This document shows positions 1 to 7,569 of a DNA stretch of 33,810 nucleotides, one piece after another. Each line of letters begins with the position of its first letter. Position 1 is the stretch's first letter. A model generated the notes under the pieces. The model made no database searches, had not been told where the DNA came from, and saw only the letters and a program-made list of their open reading frames with translations. The position numbers and the translations under genes are program-made. Source of the stretch: an uncultured beta proteobacterium (GTDB taxonomy: Bacteria > Pseudomonadota > Gammaproteobacteria > Burkholderiales > Burkholderiaceae); NCBI GenBank assembly GCA_903995005.1, contig CAJEZV010000010.1, positions 1 to 33,810 of the forward strand, given 5' to 3'.

Positions 1-1
1 A

Positions 2-220
2 GAAATTTCAGCAGGAAGTCCAGCATATCAAGCGAGATATCCATCAGTACGTTTTCAAAAACTTGCTATTACAAATAAATACTTTAATCAAACTGCTAGA
101 GATCAATCAATTACCTTAAGCATTAAGCTTATGGAGAGAGGTGAATTGGTGGAGGCTCTCAATAAAAGTCTCATGCCGAGAGTTCTGCTGGATCAAGAGA
201 TCTTGGAAGCTACTTCTTGA
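2..220 (+). CDS. C-terminal part of an unrecognised protein (5' end outside window)
   Basis: An open frame runs from the window edge to a TGA at 218-220 and gives 72 residues with no internal stop. The sequence starts around EISAGSPAYQARYPS and ends LLDQEILEATS. It has mixed polar and hydrophobic character with no transmembrane segment or recognisable motif. An internal ATG at 131 lacks a convincing ribosome binding site, so the frame probably continues from the left. A short hairpin with a T-run follows at 237-255, as expected at a gene end. I do not recognise the family. Confidence 0.5.
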   Translation, partial: EISAGSPAYQARYPSVRFQKLAITNKYFNQTARDQSITLSIKLMERGELVEALNKSLMPRVLLDQEILEATS

Positions 221-236
221 TCTCCTTTTTAGAGTG

Positions 237-255
237 GCTCATTCTATGAGCTTTT
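237..255 (+). terminator. Short hairpin with T-run after the partial gene
   Basis: GCTCAT (237-242) and ATGAGC (246-251) form a six-base-pair stem with a three-base loop, followed by TTTT. It lies 17 bases after the stop codon of the partial gene. The stem is short, so termination may be weak. Confidence 0.4.
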
Positions 256-304
256 AGGCCATTACTATCGAGTCTTAGATGAGGTGATACTTAGAGGAGA
301 AAAT

Positions 305-652
305 ATGCGTGACTATACCTACTTTGCTGGCACTCGATTTAGCGTAAATAATATTTTTAGAAGCCAAAGATTTGATGTGGATCGGCTAGATCTTAATTGG
401 GTTGATGATGAAAAGTCTGAATTTGTTAGGGGCCTGAGAATAGTTGACCACAAGGATGGTGAAACATACATGGTTCACTCTGAAGATGCCGACAATCTTA
501 TATACAGCCTTGCTTATGTAAGCAATAAAAGTGCCTCTGAAGTTGGCGTTACAAAGTTTGATGAATATTTACTGGCAGCCACAACTTCTAAAAAGTATTT
601 AATTAGTGATCTTGAGGTGTTTAAAAAAGTAGAGGAATCCTTAATACATTGA
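305..652 (+). CDS. Small hypothetical protein of the island
   Basis: The gene encodes a 115-residue soluble protein starting MRDYTYFAGTRFSVNN. The ATG at 305 is chosen over the in-frame GTG at 284 because AGAGGAG (293-299) sits at proper Shine-Dalgarno distance before it. The protein is rich in charged residues and has no membrane segment, cysteine cluster or known motif. It lies between the partial gene and the recombinase and is separated from the latter by a repeat-rich gap. I do not recognise the family. It is probably a real accessory gene, given its ribosome binding site and the absence of competing frames. Confidence 0.55.
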   Translation: MRDYTYFAGTRFSVNNIFRSQRFDVDRLDLNWVDDEKSEFVRGLRIVDHKDGETYMVHSEDADNLIYSLAYVSNKSASEVGVTKFDEYLLAATTSKKYLISDLEVFKKVEESLIH

Positions 653-670
653 ATTACTCTGACATCGTTT

Positions 671-783
671 GTAAGGTTTGCTACAGCGAGCCTTACGGCA
701 GTAAATTTCGCCTAAAAACGAACTTTACAAAATCAGGCCTAAGTACTTGATTTAGCTTTACTTTAATTCACAATAAAAGTAAA
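671..783 (+). repeat. Three tandem dyads upstream of the serine recombinase (candidate recombination or operator site)
   Basis: Dyad 1 has GTAAGG (671-676) and CCTTAC (691-696). Dyad 2 has GTAAATTTCG (701-710) and CGAACTTTAC (719-728), nine of ten positions complementary around eight bases. Dyad 3 has TTTACTTT (757-764) and AAAGTAAA (776-783), perfect around eleven bases. Each dyad spans 26 to 28 bases, the usual size of a serine-recombinase subsite, and the block lies directly before the recombinase start at 817. They could instead be operators or simple hairpins. The recombination-site reading is an inference. Confidence 0.4.
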
Positions 784-816
784 ATAGTTATATAAATCAT
801 GTACTTAGGAGGATTT

Positions 817-1470
817 ATGGCGATTTATGGCTATGTAAGAGTCAGCACTCTTCAGCAAGCAAACGAGGGCGATAGCCTCGAAACACAATTAAAGCAGATC
901 GGCTCCTACGCTTCACTCAAGGATTACGATATTCCACCGGAGAACTTTATTACCGAGCGCGGGGTGAGTGGAAATCTAGAGTTTGAAAAGCGCCCTGAAG
1001 GTGGAAAGCTTTTTGAGGTTCTGAGTTCTGGCGATGTTCTTATATTTTCAAAATTAGATAGAGCGTTCAGGAATACGCGAAACGCTCTTAATACGCTCCA
1101 TGAGCTAAAGCTTAGGGGTATTTCAGTCCACTTCATAGATCTTGGTGGCGACGTCACAAACGACGGCATAGGCTCGGTAATCTTTACCATCCTCTCAGCC
1201 TTTGCTACTTTCGAGCGAGAGCGTATAGCAACTCGTATACGTGAGGTTAAACAGGTTCAAAAATCTGAAGGGAAGTTCCTTGGAGGCTTTACTCGATTTG
1301 GTTATCGGGTGATTGAGGATAGATTAGAAAAGGATCCTAACCAGCAGAAAATCATTGTAGAAATGAGGGATATGAAAAGGAGGGGAATGAGCTTGCGAAG
1401 AATTTCTGCGTGGGTCAGTTATGTCCATGGAGTTCAGATGACCCATACAACAGTGGCTACACTAATTTAG
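817..1470 (+). CDS. Serine recombinase (resolvase/invertase family)
   Basis: This is a site-specific recombinase that cuts DNA through a catalytic serine. The N-terminal resolvase domain (about 3-148) begins YGYVRVST with catalytic Ser10 and Arg8. It also has SLETQ (20-24), KLDRAFRN (79-86) and the helix E signature FERERIATR (132-140). The C-terminal 60 residues (GFTRFGYR onward) resemble the start of the longer 'recombinase' DNA-binding domain and end in TTVATLI. This makes a 217-residue enzyme, not a large serine integrase. The ATG at 817 is preferred over 799 because of the TAGGAGG at 806-812. The gene meets the restriction endonuclease gene tail to tail six bases further on. It may mobilise or rearrange the island. 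Family certainty is high; resolvase versus invertase is not decided. Confidence 0.88.
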   Translation: MAIYGYVRVSTLQQANEGDSLETQLKQIGSYASLKDYDIPPENFITERGVSGNLEFEKRPEGGKLFEVLSSGDVLIFSKLDRAFRNTRNALNTLHELKLRGISVHFIDLGGDVTNDGIGSVIFTILSAFATFERERIATRIREVKQVQKSEGKFLGGFTRFGYRVIEDRLEKDPNQQKIIVEMRDMKRRGMSLRRISAWVSYVHGVQMTHTTVATLI

Positions 1471-1476
1471 AAACTG

Positions 1477-2220
1477 TCATTTATTTGCTAGTGAGGAGAG
1501 TGCTTGAATTTCAGGAGTGTCTGCTAGCTTTGCTATTACTGATTCAATAATTTCAGAACTATTCACTTCGCTGAGAGTTTCAGAAATTGCTTGAATTAGT
1601 TTGCTGAAAAAATCCTTATCGCCTGTAAGTCTATGCCAGAAATCATTACCTACAAAAATTGGATAGTTATGTTCATCACGCAGTTGCTTGTAGTGACCGC
1701 TGAGATCATCTTCATTTCCATACATCACGCCGATAATGAGGTCTGTAGTAAGTAGTTGAACCCGATTTGTTTTTGCTAAATTTCTAATGTCTCGGAAATG
1801 GTGATGAATAGTAGTTACATCATCCGCGTTAATAGTATTTGGACCTAGCTTCAGTTGAGCATATTTTTCGCGGCCATCAATCTTGTCTGTAAATTTGATA
1901 TCAATACCAGACACAATGCTCCCGAAAGCATTTACTAAAACATCAGAAATAAAGCTTTGAAGATTCTGACCAAAAGAGGTGGATATCGAGGTGCCAAGAA
2001 TCCTAGCGTAAACCAATGATCTGGCTATTCCCTGACCTGTTACATCGCCAGTCAGGAAGGCTGAAAGATATGGAGCAAGGAAGGGGTTTATTTGGAATTT
2101 ATTAGGGTCTACTAATTCCTTAGTTCGAGCAATATGCCCCCTAATGATTTTTTCCTTAAACCAATCCTTGGCACGGATAAGAACTTCTTGATTTTCTAGT
2201 GTGGTGTTTGAGTTACTCAT
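1477..2220 (-). CDS. Type II restriction endonuclease, PmeII-like
   Basis: A 247-residue protein is encoded divergently from a C5-cytosine methyltransferase, the usual layout of a type II restriction-modification pair. From memory its pattern fits the PmeII-type endonuclease family: VDPNKFQINPFL (38-49), ARILGTSISTSFGQN (72-86), SGIDIKF (104-110) and the long YAQLKLGPNTIN (120-131). A plausible PD-(D/E)xK-like core is Asp107 followed by Gln122-x-Lys124, so the middle acidic residue may be replaced by glutamine. GNDFWHRLTGD (191-201) is another conserved-looking block. It presumably cuts unmethylated copies of the site protected by the neighbour enzyme; the target sequence cannot be read from the protein. 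The family name is recalled, not searched. Confidence 0.7.
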   Translation of the reverse strand: MSNSNTTLENQEVLIRAKDWFKEKIIRGHIARTKELVDPNKFQINPFLAPYLSAFLTGDVTGQGIARSLVYARILGTSISTSFGQNLQSFISDVLVNAFGSIVSGIDIKFTDKIDGREKYAQLKLGPNTINADDVTTIHHHFRDIRNLAKTNRVQLLTTDLIIGVMYGNEDDLSGHYKQLRDEHNYPIFVGNDFWHRLTGDKDFFSKLIQAISETLSEVNSSEIIESVIAKLADTPEIQALSSLANK

Positions 2221-2249
2221 ATAAGTAATGTATCACTTTTAAAATAAAT

Positions 2250-2272
2250 AACCATGACTAAGGTTGTATAAT
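2250..2272 (+). promoter_or_regulatory. Divergent restriction-modification control region: -10 box and imperfect dyad
   Basis: A perfect TATAAT lies at 2267-2272 with no good -35 at 17 or 18 bases. Just upstream, ATAACC (starting 2248) and GGTTGT (2262-2267) form an imperfect dyad around eight bases. A MerR-type protein would be expected to bind in this spacer. The gap between the two divergent starts is about 50 bases. Transcription from this -10 would begin near 2279, just before the ATG at 2280. The operator role is inferred from position and from the HTH domain fused to the methyltransferase. Confidence 0.45.
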
Positions 2273-2279
2273 GTTTGCT

Positions 2280-3509
2280 ATGAATAAAAAATTACTTACT
2301 CTTTCGGAAGTTGCTGACATGTTGTCTGTATCTAAGGAAACTTTACGTAGGTGGGATACAAGTGGAAAATTAGTGTCTGTGAGGCATCCTATAAACGATT
2401 ACCGAATGTACAAGGTTAGCGATTTGAAAAAATTTGAGCAGCTTGGATTCTTATTCGATGGTAAGCCATCCGAGAAAAAAGTAAAGCCCAATAAAAAATA
2501 TAAAACGATTGAACTGTTTGCCGGAGCAGGTGGATTGGCTCTGGGTCTTGAAGAGTCAGGCCTGGATTGTGTTCTTCTTAATGAAATTGACAAGAATGCG
2601 TGTCAAACATTGCGCACCAATCGTCCGAAATGGAATGTAGTTGAGGGGGATGTTTCAAAACTAGACTTCAAAAAATTTAAAGGTCAAATTGACGTTTTAA
2701 CCGGAGGTTTTCCCTGCCAGGCTTTTAGTTATGCTGGAAAGAAGTTGGGATTTGAGGATGCTCGCGGAACTTTATTTTATGAATTTGCTCGGGCGGTAAA
2801 AGAGATTAAGCCCTCAATTGCCGTTGGCGAAAATGTTCGCGGTTTGTTAACCCATGAAAAAGGTCAAACTTTAGCTGGCATGATCTCTATCTTAGAGGAG
2901 CTTGGATACAAGGTTGTGCCTCCTCAGGTGCTCAAGGCAATCTTTTACAACGTCCCCCAAAAACGAGAGCGCTTGCTTATTGTTGCTATCCGAAAAGACT
3001 TAAAGATAGATTTTGAATTTCCCGCTCCCAATAAGAAGATTCTGACTATTAAAGATGCGCTCAAAAAGGGCGTACTCTTTGATAAAGATGTGCCCAAGTC
3101 TGAGGGGCAAAAATATCCAAAAGATAAAGCTGATGTAATGAAGTTAGTACCTCCGGGAGGCTATTGGAGAGACCTGCCATTGCCAATTCAAAAGAGCTAT
3201 ATGAAACAGTCTTTTTATTTAGGTGGCGGGAAAACAGGGATGGCAAGAAGAATGAGCTGGGATGAGCCATCTTTGACGCTGACATGCGCGCCTGCTCAAA
3301 AGCAGACCGAAAGATGTCATCCCGATGAGACTAGGCCATTCACAGTAAGAGAGTACGCCAGAATCCAGACCTTTCCAGATGATTGGGAGTTTTCAGGGTC
3401 TGTTACCTCCCAATATAAGCAGATAGGTAATGCTGTTCCTGTGAACCTAGCTAAAGCTTTGGGGCAGCAAATTATTAAGGCATTAAATCAACACAATTCA
3501 AAAAAATAG
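2280..3509 (+). CDS. DNA (cytosine-5-)-methyltransferase with N-terminal MerR-like HTH
   Basis: This enzyme methylates cytosine at C5 and presumably protects the host from the divergent endonuclease. Residues 4-55 (LLTLSEVADMLSVSKETLRR and onward) form a MerR/excisionase-type winged helix. The catalytic domain follows: motif I ELFAGAGGLALG (78-89), motif IV GGFPCQAFS (142-150) with catalytic Cys146, motif VI GENVRG (183-188), motif VIII PQKRERL (226-232), a target-recognition region around 260-340, then the motif IX-like block and motif X QIGNAVPVNLA near the end. The length of 409 residues is complete. The ATG at 2280 is preferred over 2271, because 2271 overlaps the TATAAT box. There is no Shine-Dalgarno sequence, so the mRNA may be leaderless. 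The fused HTH suggests self-regulation of the pair. Confidence 0.93.
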   Translation: MNKKLLTLSEVADMLSVSKETLRRWDTSGKLVSVRHPINDYRMYKVSDLKKFEQLGFLFDGKPSEKKVKPNKKYKTIELFAGAGGLALGLEESGLDCVLLNEIDKNACQTLRTNRPKWNVVEGDVSKLDFKKFKGQIDVLTGGFPCQAFSYAGKKLGFEDARGTLFYEFARAVKEIKPSIAVGENVRGLLTHEKGQTLAGMISILEELGYKVVPPQVLKAIFYNVPQKRERLLIVAIRKDLKIDFEFPAPNKKILTIKDALKKGVLFDKDVPKSEGQKYPKDKADVMKLVPPGGYWRDLPLPIQKSYMKQSFYLGGGKTGMARRMSWDEPSLTLTCAPAQKQTERCHPDETRPFTVREYARIQTFPDDWEFSGSVTSQYKQIGNAVPVNLAKALGQQIIKALNQHNSKK

Positions 3510-3528
3510 ATTCATGTAATTTATGAGT

Positions 3529-3569
3529 CTAGGGTTGTACTTTTTGCCAGGTTATCTCCATGACAACCT
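3529..3569 (+). promoter_or_regulatory. GGTTGT-type elements upstream of mrr
   Basis: CTAGGGTTGTA (3529-3539) closely matches CTAAGGTTGTA at 2258-2268 in the methyltransferase promoter. A second copy, in inverted orientation, is part of the dyad AGGTTAT (3549-3555) / ACAACCT (3563-3569), which also shares CCATGAC with the methyltransferase control region. The elements may be binding sites for the HTH of the methyltransferase, linking mrr to the same control. This is an inference from sequence likeness only. Confidence 0.35.
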
Positions 3570-3617
3570 TTAATTCAATGTTTTAATAATGTAACTAATT
3601 TGTTATTTGGAGTAAGA

Positions 3618-4523
3618 ATGTCAAAGCCAACTTATCAAGATCTTTATCACCTTCTGCTTAAGCATGGTCAGATCGAAAAATCTGCTGATGAATATTTGGC
3701 TTTAGTTGCCAAAGACCTATCTTTATCGGAAGAGGATTTATCTGAGAGATATCCAAGTGGTGAAGCGATTATTAGAAACCGAGTTCGCTGGGCTATTCAC
3801 TACCTTAGAAGAGCTCATTTATTAGACAAGCCTTCTCGAGGTCAATATGTAATAACTGATAGTGGTGCTGAGTTTCTGAAAACTCACCCAGGGCCTTTCA
3901 ATAACAACGATCTAGCTCAGTTTCCAGAATTTAAGGAGTTTAGGAAGCAAAGTGTTGTTGAAGGCGCTCCTGAATTAGAGCCTGTCTCTGCCGTATTGTC
4001 TGAGTTGACCCCTATAGAGAGACTTGAGCTCGCAAGTAGTGAATTAAACGATGATTTACAGCGGGAATTGCTTGAGAGGATACTCGATCAAACCCCAGCA
4101 TTTTTTGAGCGATTAGTAGTTATGCTTTTATCGAAGATGGGCTACGGTAGCGAAGGCACTCTTGCTAAGGCGATTGGAAAAAGTGGTGATGGCGGAATCG
4201 ACGGAGTCATTCATCAGGACAAGCTCGGCTTGGATGTGGTTTATATACAAGCAAAGCGCTACGAACAGCAAAATCAAATAAGTCGACCAGACCTTCAAGC
4301 TTTCGTCGGATCCTTGGCTGGACATCAATCTACTAAAGGCGTGTTTGTTACCACCTCTTATTTCTCAAAACCGGCATTAGAATATTTAAAGACTATTCAA
4401 ACAAGAATTGTTCCAATTGACGGCAAGCGTCTTGTTGAGCTAATGATTGAGCACGAGGTTGGAACTAGGGTGGCTCATACTTTCAAAGTTAACAAAATTG
4501 ATGAAGATTTCTTTTTAGATTAG
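3618..4523 (+). CDS. mrr: Mrr-type restriction endonuclease
   Basis: This is a nuclease of the Mrr family, whose E. coli member acts on methylated DNA. The protein has 301 residues. The N-terminal winged-helix part (about 1-90, from TYQDLYHLLLKHG) matches the Mrr N-domain. The C-terminal Mrr catalytic domain contains FERLVVMLLSKMGYG (163-177), GDGGIDGVI (190-198) with Asp195, and YIQAKRY (209-215) with the Gln211-x-Lys213 core, then QAFVGSLAG and KGVFVTTSYFS. All expected catalytic residues are present, so it looks intact. The ATG at 3618 is chosen for the GGAG at 3608-3611; an upstream TTG at 3600 has none. It lies downstream of the methyltransferase in the same direction. Whether it tolerates or polices the neighbour's methylation cannot be told from sequence. 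Confidence 0.9.
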   Translation: MSKPTYQDLYHLLLKHGQIEKSADEYLALVAKDLSLSEEDLSERYPSGEAIIRNRVRWAIHYLRRAHLLDKPSRGQYVITDSGAEFLKTHPGPFNNNDLAQFPEFKEFRKQSVVEGAPELEPVSAVLSELTPIERLELASSELNDDLQRELLERILDQTPAFFERLVVMLLSKMGYGSEGTLAKAIGKSGDGGIDGVIHQDKLGLDVVYIQAKRYEQQNQISRPDLQAFVGSLAGHQSTKGVFVTTSYFSKPALEYLKTIQTRIVPIDGKRLVELMIEHEVGTRVAHTFKVNKIDEDFFLD

Positions 4524-4629
4524 TTCCATGTCTTATATAGTGAGATTGCGCGGCATTAATCTCTGCTTGGTTATAGAAGGCTCATTTAACTGTTTCAAAC
4601 TTTGTATGGCGCCGAGCTAAACTATTGTG

Positions 4630-5223
4630 ATGATTACACTAGAAATCTTTGACAGAATATCGCTCAACTATGGAGATGTTGGCAGTTGGGCTATTTGGGA
4701 GGATCCTGGTTTAAAGCCTAAGTCAAATATGGGTCATCTCAATATTTTTGATCTGGAGAAGAATCCTTCATTACTCTCTACTCTGAAAAATAATGTCATT
4801 ATGGTTGGGCTTAATTTTTCTCGCCCGCTAATTCCAACCGAACCATTCAAGAATTTTCATGACCTAAGTCCTAGAGCAAATGATTTTAAGATTCGCTACG
4901 CTTTTAGAGGTACAGAGTTTTATGGGGCATACATGACTGATGTCATTAAGAACCTAGAGATGGTAGATTCTGGGGATGTTAAGAAGCATTTAAAAAGTAA
5001 TCCTCATTTAATAGAGCAAAACATCTCCTTCTTTCGGGAGGAGCTGAAAGATCTGGAGGCCATCAAACCTTTGATATTGGCTTTTGGGGTTGATGCTTAC
5101 AACATGCTTGCTAATCACCTTAGGGGCGATGAGTATTCCAGGCTAATTAGGTTGACTCATTACAGCCATCAGATAAGCAAAGAAAAATATAAAGAAGAGA
5201 TTTCTGCGCAATTAGGCTTATAA
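4630..5223 (+). CDS. Unrecognised island protein with uracil-DNA-glycosylase-like motifs
   Basis: The protein has 197 residues and no signal peptide or membrane segment. By eye four short blocks appear in the order seen in the uracil-DNA glycosylase superfamily: IMVGLNFSR (57-65, like GxNP), YMTDVIKN (101-108), LILAFGVDAYNML (148-160, like the ALG strand) and LTHYSHQI (175-182, where HPS is usual). The blocks are degenerate, and the catalytic residues of known families are not all there, so the fold assignment is only tentative. The start is the ATG at 4630; a GTG lies just before it, and there is no strong Shine-Dalgarno sequence. It is the last gene of the island before tRNA-fMet, and a strong terminator follows. 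A role in DNA repair or defence is possible but unproven. Confidence 0.6.
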   Translation: MITLEIFDRISLNYGDVGSWAIWEDPGLKPKSNMGHLNIFDLEKNPSLLSTLKNNVIMVGLNFSRPLIPTEPFKNFHDLSPRANDFKIRYAFRGTEFYGAYMTDVIKNLEMVDSGDVKKHLKSNPHLIEQNISFFREELKDLEAIKPLILAFGVDAYNMLANHLRGDEYSRLIRLTHYSHQISKEKYKEEISAQLGL

Positions 5224-5298
5224 AAAATCGTTTTAAGGTCTTTATGAGTAAACAGCGCTATGAGGCACCTAGGCTGTTGCGATGAAATAGGGGTATTT

Positions 5299-5338
5299 AA
5301 AACCATCAAACTATTTACTTTGATGGTTTTTGTCTTTT
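5299..5338 (+). terminator. Rho-independent terminator at the right end of the island
   Basis: AAAACCATCAAA (5299-5310) and TTTGATGGTTTT (5319-5330) form a twelve-base-pair perfect stem with an eight-base loop, followed by a T-rich run (TGTCTTTTT). It ends rightward transcription of the last island gene before the opposing tRNA gene. Confidence 0.8.
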
Positions 5339-5360
5339 TATTGGACCCCAGAAAAGCAAA

Positions 5361-5383
5361 AAGCCCTTAAAAATTAAGGGCTT
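5361..5383 (-). terminator. Terminator of the initiator tRNA gene
   Basis: AAGCCCTTAA (5361-5370) and TTAAGGGCTT (5374-5383) form a ten-base-pair perfect stem with a three-base loop. Read on the minus strand it is followed by a T-rich tract and lies 13 bases after the tRNA CCA end. Confidence 0.75.
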
Positions 5384-5396
5384 AGTACGTAATTCT

Positions 5397-5473
<77 letters not shown>

Positions 5474-5485
5474 TCTGAAGCTGAA

Positions 5486-5515
5486 ATTCTACCATTTTTT
5501 AGGGGTCTCTGTCGA
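5486..5515 (-). promoter_or_regulatory. Promoter of tRNA-fMet
   Basis: On the minus strand TCGACA (5510-5515) serves as -35, with an 18-base spacer to TAGAAT (5486-5491), which is preceded by TGG as an extended -10. The -10 ends 12 bases before the first tRNA base. Confidence 0.7.
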
Positions 5516-5559
5516 GGTTTTCCTTCAAAAGGAATATAAAAACGCGGTTTTTAAGGGTT

Positions 5560-5588
5560 TTGTTCCTGCTTTATTGGCCCCCTATAAG
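5560..5588 (+). promoter_or_regulatory. Likely kup promoter
   Basis: TTGTTC (5560-5565) and TATAAG (5583-5588) are separated by 17 bases and lie about 40 bases before the kup start. It is back to back with the tRNA promoter. Confidence 0.5.
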
Positions 5589-5628
5589 GAGTAACATATT
5601 GCCACGCAACATACCTTAAGGTTATGAG

Positions 5629-7569
5629 ATGTCAATTAGTAATCCAGAGTTTTCCAGTTCAACGCTTCTGAATCCGGTAGAAGTTAGTGGTCCTGGTGGT
5701 GAGCATAAAAAAAGTCTTGGTGTAATGATGCTCGCAGCGATTGGCGTAGTTTTCGGCGACATCGGAACTAGCCCGCTTTATGCCTTAAAAGAATGTTTCG
5801 ATGCCAATCATGGTATTGCATATACCCCAGAAGCTTTATTTGGCGTCATCTCAATGATGATTTGGGCTCTTATTTTGGTTGTGACTGTGAAGTATGTTTT
5901 GTTTGTGATGCGTGCAGACAATAAAGGTGAAGGCGGTGTTCTGTCTTTGATGGCCTTAGCTTTACGCTCTTTTGACAGTAAATCAAAGAACTACTTCTTT
6001 TTTATGATCATGGGCATGCTAGGTGCTTGCATGCTCTTAGGCGAGTCGGTTATTACCCCAGCTATTTCTGTCCTGTCAGCGGTTGAGGGTATTGAGATTG
6101 CTGCCCCAGGTTTACATAAATTCATTATTCCAATTTCACTCATTATTTTGGTGGCTTTATTTCTCATTCAGAAATATGGCACTGCTGCAGTCGGAAAATT
6201 ATTTGGACCCATTACGCTTGCCTGGTTCCTCGCACTTGCTGCATTGGGTATCTGGAATATTGGCGATGCCCCTGAGATTATTGCTGCCTTTAATCCTTTG
6301 TACGCAATCGATTTCATCAGACTGCATCCAACTACTGCCTACATTGTGATGGGTGCGGTTGTTCTTGTGGTGACCGGTGTCGAAGCGCTCTATCTTGATA
6401 TGGGGCATTTCGGGCCCACTCCAGTGAGATATGCGTGGCTGTTTATTGTTCTACCAAGTCTTCTAATTAACTATCTTGGTCAGGGAGCTTTGGTGCTCTC
6501 AGATCCCGAGGCAATTAAGAACCCCTTTTATTTAATGGTCCCAGAATGGGCCTTGTGGCCAACGGTAGGCTTAGCGACTGCTGCCACTGTGATTGCATCT
6601 CAGGCCGTCATTTCTGGAGCATATTCATTGGTAAGCCAAGCAATTTTGTTGGGCTTTATGCCGCGCATGAATATCTTGCACACCTCAGATTCTGAGCAGG
6701 GCCAAATTTATATTCCGATTGTGAATTGGGCTTTATTGTTTATGGTAGTTGTCACCATTATTGAGTTTCGAGAGTCTGTTAACTTGGCAGCTGCATATGG
6801 TATTTCCGTAACATCAACAATGCTCATCACCACTATTTTGCTAGCGGTAGTAATGTTCCGCGAGTGGAAGATGAATGTTGTATTGGTGGCATTGATTACG
6901 GCTGCCTTTTTCCTCGTCGATGTTGCTTTTTGGACAGCGAATCTGATTAAGATTAAAGACGGTGGCTGGTACCCATTAGCTCTCGGCTTACTTTGCTTTA
7001 CTTGTTTAATTACCTGGTACCGCGGCCGTCAAATTTTGCGCAAGCGTGCAATGGAAGACGGCATTGAATTGAGTAGCTTTATCGGTGCCTTGCTTGCGCA
7101 CCCGCCTCATCGAGTTGAGGGTACGGCTATATTTTTGACTGCACACGTAGATTATTTGCCGGTATCTTTTTTACATAACCTGAAGCATAACCACGTGCTT
7201 CATGAAAGAGTCTTTTTCTTGAAGGTGAGTATTTGGGATGTGCCTTATGTCAATGATCAGGATCGTATTACTCTCAAAGATTTAGGCGGCAATATCTTTG
7301 TTGTTAGGGCTATCTATGGATTCAAAGAGACTCCCGATATGGGAACAATTATTAGCTTGATTGAGACTAACTTCAATATGAAGTTCGACATAATGAACAC
7401 CTCCTTCTTCTTGTCGCGCGATAGCATTATTCCTTCGGCTATACCTGGCATGGCACTCTGGCGTGAGCGTTTGTTCTGCTGGATGTATCAAAATGCTGGA
7501 CGTCAGTCTGACTTTTTCAAGATACCTGCTAATCGAATTGTGGAATTAGGCGCAAAGGTGGAAATTTGA
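5629..7569 (+). CDS. kup: Low-affinity potassium transporter Kup
   Basis: This inner-membrane potassium uptake protein is driven by proton symport. The 646-residue length is typical for Kup/HAK transporters. The signature [13 protein letters not shown] (43-55) is in the first membrane helix, followed by about eleven further hydrophobic segments to about residue 460. A cytoplasmic C-terminal domain of about 180 residues follows (from RRILRKR-like basic residues through [14 protein letters not shown]). The N-terminal extension before [15 protein letters not shown] is short and hydrophilic. The gene has its own promoter and overlaps the next gene by four bases if that gene starts at TTG 7566. 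No regulatory RNA is seen. The assignment is firm. Confidence 0.97.
   Translation: MSISNPEFSSSTLLNPVEVSGPGGEHKKSLGVMMLAAIGVVFGDIGTSPLYALKECFDANHGIAYTPEALFGVISMMIWALILVVTVKYVLFVMRADNKGEGGVLSLMALALRSFDSKSKNYFFFMIMGMLGACMLLGESVITPAISVLSAVEGIEIAAPGLHKFIIPISLIILVALFLIQKYGTAAVGKLFGPITLAWFLALAALGIWNIGDAPEIIAAFNPLYAIDFIRLHPTTAYIVMGAVVLVVTGVEALYLDMGHFGPTPVRYAWLFIVLPSLLINYLGQGALVLSDPEAIKNPFYLMVPEWALWPTVGLATAATVIASQAVISGAYSLVSQAILLGFMPRMNILHTSDSEQGQIYIPIVNWALLFMVVVTIIEFRESVNLAAAYGISVTSTMLITTILLAVVMFREWKMNVVLVALITAAFFLVDVAFWTANLIKIKDGGWYPLALGLLCFTCLITWYRGRQILRKRAMEDGIELSSFIGALLAHPPHRVEGTAIFLTAHVDYLPVSFLHNLKHNHVLHERVFFLKVSIWDVPYVNDQDRITLKDLGGNIFVVRAIYGFKETPDMGTIISLIETNFNMKFDIMNTSFFLSRDSIIPSAIPGMALWRERLFCWMYQNAGRQSDFFKIPANRIVELGAKVEI

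Larger units (their letters stand above)
1..5396. mobile_element. Accessory (defence) island next to tRNA-fMet, right part
   Basis: This stretch is visibly richer in A and T than the kup-radA-smc region. It carries a serine recombinase, a restriction endonuclease and methyltransferase pair, an Mrr-type endonuclease and several unrecognised genes. It stops at the 3' end of the intact initiator tRNA gene, a common type of integration boundary. The left end lies outside the window, and I found no second copy of the tRNA 3' end inside it. The island call is inferred from gene content, base composition and position. It could equally be several independent insertions at one hot spot. Confidence 0.5.

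Noticed and set aside
924..1190. Minus-strand open frame of 88 residues
   Set aside because: It lies wholly inside the serine recombinase gene and has no ribosome binding site or family likeness.
1477..2220. Reading the endonuclease as an immunity or antitoxin protein
   Set aside because: Its divergent pairing with a C5-methyltransferase and the D...QxK core fit a restriction endonuclease better.
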